DNA of 7,344 nucleotides, taken from the NCBI GenBank assembly GCA_964639525.1, contig CAZXDS010000168.1, forward strand, positions 1 through 7,344, in the 5' to 3' direction. Position numbers and translations under genes: made by a program. The stretch's first letter is position 1; every line of letters starts with the position of its first letter. This DNA is from CAZXDS01 sp964639525 (lineage in GTDB: Bacteria > Bacteroidota > Ignavibacteria > Ignavibacteriales > Melioribacteraceae). Positions 6,291-7,344 of the stretch are shown one piece after another. The notes below the pieces were generated by a model. That model searched no databases and was not told where the DNA came from. It saw only the letters and a program-made list of their open reading frames with translations.

Positions 6291-7037
6291 ATGAAAAACA
6301 CAATTGCTATTCTATTCTTCGTATCGTTGCTTTTATCAGTAAAAGTATCCGCTCAATCAAAATGCTTTCAAGAATTATTAACGGAATCTCAAGATTGTCC
6401 CAAGCAAGATCAAAATAGTGTGAATAATTTTACCGATAATTTTTCACGTGATAAAAAAAGTGCCGGACTTGCAATGCTTTATTCATTTATTCTTCCCGGA
6501 ATGGGAGAACTTTATGCCGGTAATTATCGTAGCGGAAAATATTTTACAATTGCCGATGGGGCACTTTGGGTAACGCTTGCCGGAATGAATACTTATGGTT
6601 CTAACCAGCGAGATAGTTATATTGCTTTTTCAAAATCATTTGCCGGAGTAAATACCAACGGAAAAAGCGATCAATTTTTTGCAGATATCGGCGGCTATAA
6701 CAGCGTAGATGATTTTAACAATCAGCAATTGTTAGATAGAAATTTTGAAGGCACATACAGTACCAAAACGCATTATTGGAAATGGCAAAGCGCCGGAAAG
6801 AGAAAAGAATATAAAAGTACTTGGACTTCGAGCGAGAGCACCTTTAATAATATTAAATTTGTTGCCGGTGCTTTAATCTTGAATCGTGTAATAAGTGTAA
6901 TAAATGCAATACGAATTGTTTCTGCTTACAACAAATCATTAAATCCCGAAGTTGGTTGGAATGTTTCACTCGGTTTGGATAAATTTAGTGAAACTATGCC
7001 TACAAGCTTGAATGTAAATTTGAGTACTTCGTTCTAA
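6291..7037 (+). CDS. Putative exported or envelope protein, DUF5683-like, function unknown
   Basis: This 248-residue protein has a clear signal peptide: positive start MKN, hydrophobic core at about residues 4-17 and a VSA-Q cleavage site at 21/22. Cys25 is not in a lipobox, so a lipoprotein is unlikely. A hydrophobic stretch at about 57-101 contains YSFILPGMGELYAGNYRSGK (64-83), resembling the ILPG.GQ.Y.G segment of small membrane proteins such as the Bacteroidota DUF5683 family. A second hydrophobic segment (189-211, with LNRVISVINAIRIV) fits that family's C-terminal region. The part between is polar and rich in aromatic and Asn/Ser/Lys residues. The chain ends in Phe, as many outer-membrane proteins do, but a beta-barrel is not evident. 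The gene starts 5 nt after the mtaB stop, so co-transcription is likely; GAGG at 6271-6274 is rather distant. The family match is from pattern memory and no function is claimed. Confidence 0.75.
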   Translation: MKNTIAILFFVSLLLSVKVSAQSKCFQELLTESQDCPKQDQNSVNNFTDNFSRDKKSAGLAMLYSFILPGMGELYAGNYRSGKYFTIADGALWVTLAGMNTYGSNQRDSYIAFSKSFAGVNTNGKSDQFFADIGGYNSVDDFNNQQLLDRNFEGTYSTKTHYWKWQSAGKRKEYKSTWTSSESTFNNIKFVAGALILNRVISVINAIRIVSAYNKSLNPEVGWNVSLGLDKFSETMPTSLNVNLSTSF

Positions 7038-7226
7038 TTATTTTTGTTTTTTAGATGTTAAAAACGGCTTTAATAATGATAAATGAACAGTAACGGTTTA
7101 GCCCGTTTGTATAATTGATTGGAATTCTCTAAAGTTTGAACCACATAAATAAAACAATTTTAGTAGATTAAAACATATTTCGGCAAAGACGATTACACTT
7201 CCTTTTATTTGCTCTATACACAACGA

Positions 7227-7266
7227 AATAAATTGCAAATTAGAATTTATTATAATATTTTTTTTT
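7227..7266 (+). terminator. Weak candidate terminator of the mtaB operon
   Basis: AATAAATT (7227-7234) and AATTTATT (7244-7251) form a perfect 8-bp stem with a 9-nt loop. Six bases later comes a run of nine T (7258-7266). The stem contains no G or C pair and lies about 190 nt past the last stop codon, so it is much weaker than the rpsA terminator and may not function. Confidence 0.22.
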
Positions 7267-7285
7267 CTAACTTCTAACTTCTAAT
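7265..7285. repeat. Heptamer tandem repeat TTCTAA(C/T)
   Basis: Three consecutive heptamers, TTCTAAC (7265-7271), TTCTAAC (7272-7278) and TTCTAAT (7279-7285), are followed by a partial CTAAT (7286-7290). The reverse strand reads as repeated GTTAGAA. The array directly follows a T-rich run in intergenic DNA. Its role is unknown. Confidence 0.8.
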
Positions 7286-7344
7286 CTAATGATAAATTAA
7301 AACCAATCCGGAACTTGTATATTTTGATAGCAAAAACAAAAATT

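Larger units (their letters stand above)
7038..7344. other. Non-coding right edge
   Basis: No credible gene is seen on either strand in these 307 bases, which are strongly AT-rich. T-rich sequence follows the last stop (7039-7052) without a stem before it. A small hairpin, AACGG (7092-7096), TTTAGC loop and CCGTT (7103-7107), is not followed by a T tract. Further on come an AT-only stem with T9 and a heptamer tandem repeat, listed separately. The next gene, if any, starts beyond the window. Confidence 0.5.

Noticed and set aside
7055..7093. 12-codon plus-strand frame after the last gene
   Set aside because: Too short, with no ribosome site and no reason to think it is translated.
7092..7107. 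AACGG/CCGTT hairpin as the terminator of the last operon
   Set aside because: Five-pair stem without a following T tract.

Overview
The window is AT-rich bacterial chromosome and carries seven protein-coding genes. No tRNA, rRNA, CRISPR array or insertion sequence was seen. The lineage is probably the Bacteroidota/Ignavibacteria (FCB) side of the tree, which is an inference. Three upstream regions fit the TTTG / TAnnTTTG promoter type used by the Bacteroidota primary sigma factor. The last gene encodes a secreted or envelope protein resembling a family common there (DUF5683-like). Protein S1 has six S1 domains and a long charged tail. No search could be run, so the taxonomy is tentative.

Layout. 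Positions 1-128 hold no gene, but include a GC-richer island of unknown nature. Two minus-strand genes (756 to 129) form a tight pair: a four-helix membrane protein carrying a DERD motif, then a 72-residue XRE-type DNA-binding protein that starts 1 nt after the membrane gene's stop. A predicted promoter precedes the pair, and its -33 box lies inside a perfect 8+8 inverted repeat (821-840), a candidate operator. From 970 everything reads on the plus strand: an inositol monophosphatase-family enzyme (suhB-like), cytidylate kinase (cmk), ribosomal protein S1 (rpsA), a strong intrinsic terminator, the tRNA methylthiotransferase gene mtaB, and a signal-peptide-bearing protein of unknown function. 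The last 307 bases are non-coding, with a heptamer tandem repeat near the end.

How the genes relate. cmk and rpsA are a common bacterial neighbour pair (CMP/dCMP phosphorylation and mRNA binding on the 30S subunit). mtaB modifies the adenosine next to the anticodon in a set of tRNAs, so the centre of the window is housekeeping, largely translation. The minus-strand pair looks like an accessory regulatory module, possibly one in which the membrane protein controls the XRE regulator or is controlled by it.

The most notable items are a recent in-frame 65-codon tandem duplication in the S1 tail, the XRE/membrane-protein pair with its palindromic operator candidate, and a terminator ending only 20 nt before the TTG start of mtaB. 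I see no clear sign of a wholly new system. The XRE/membrane pair is the best candidate for unexplained biology.
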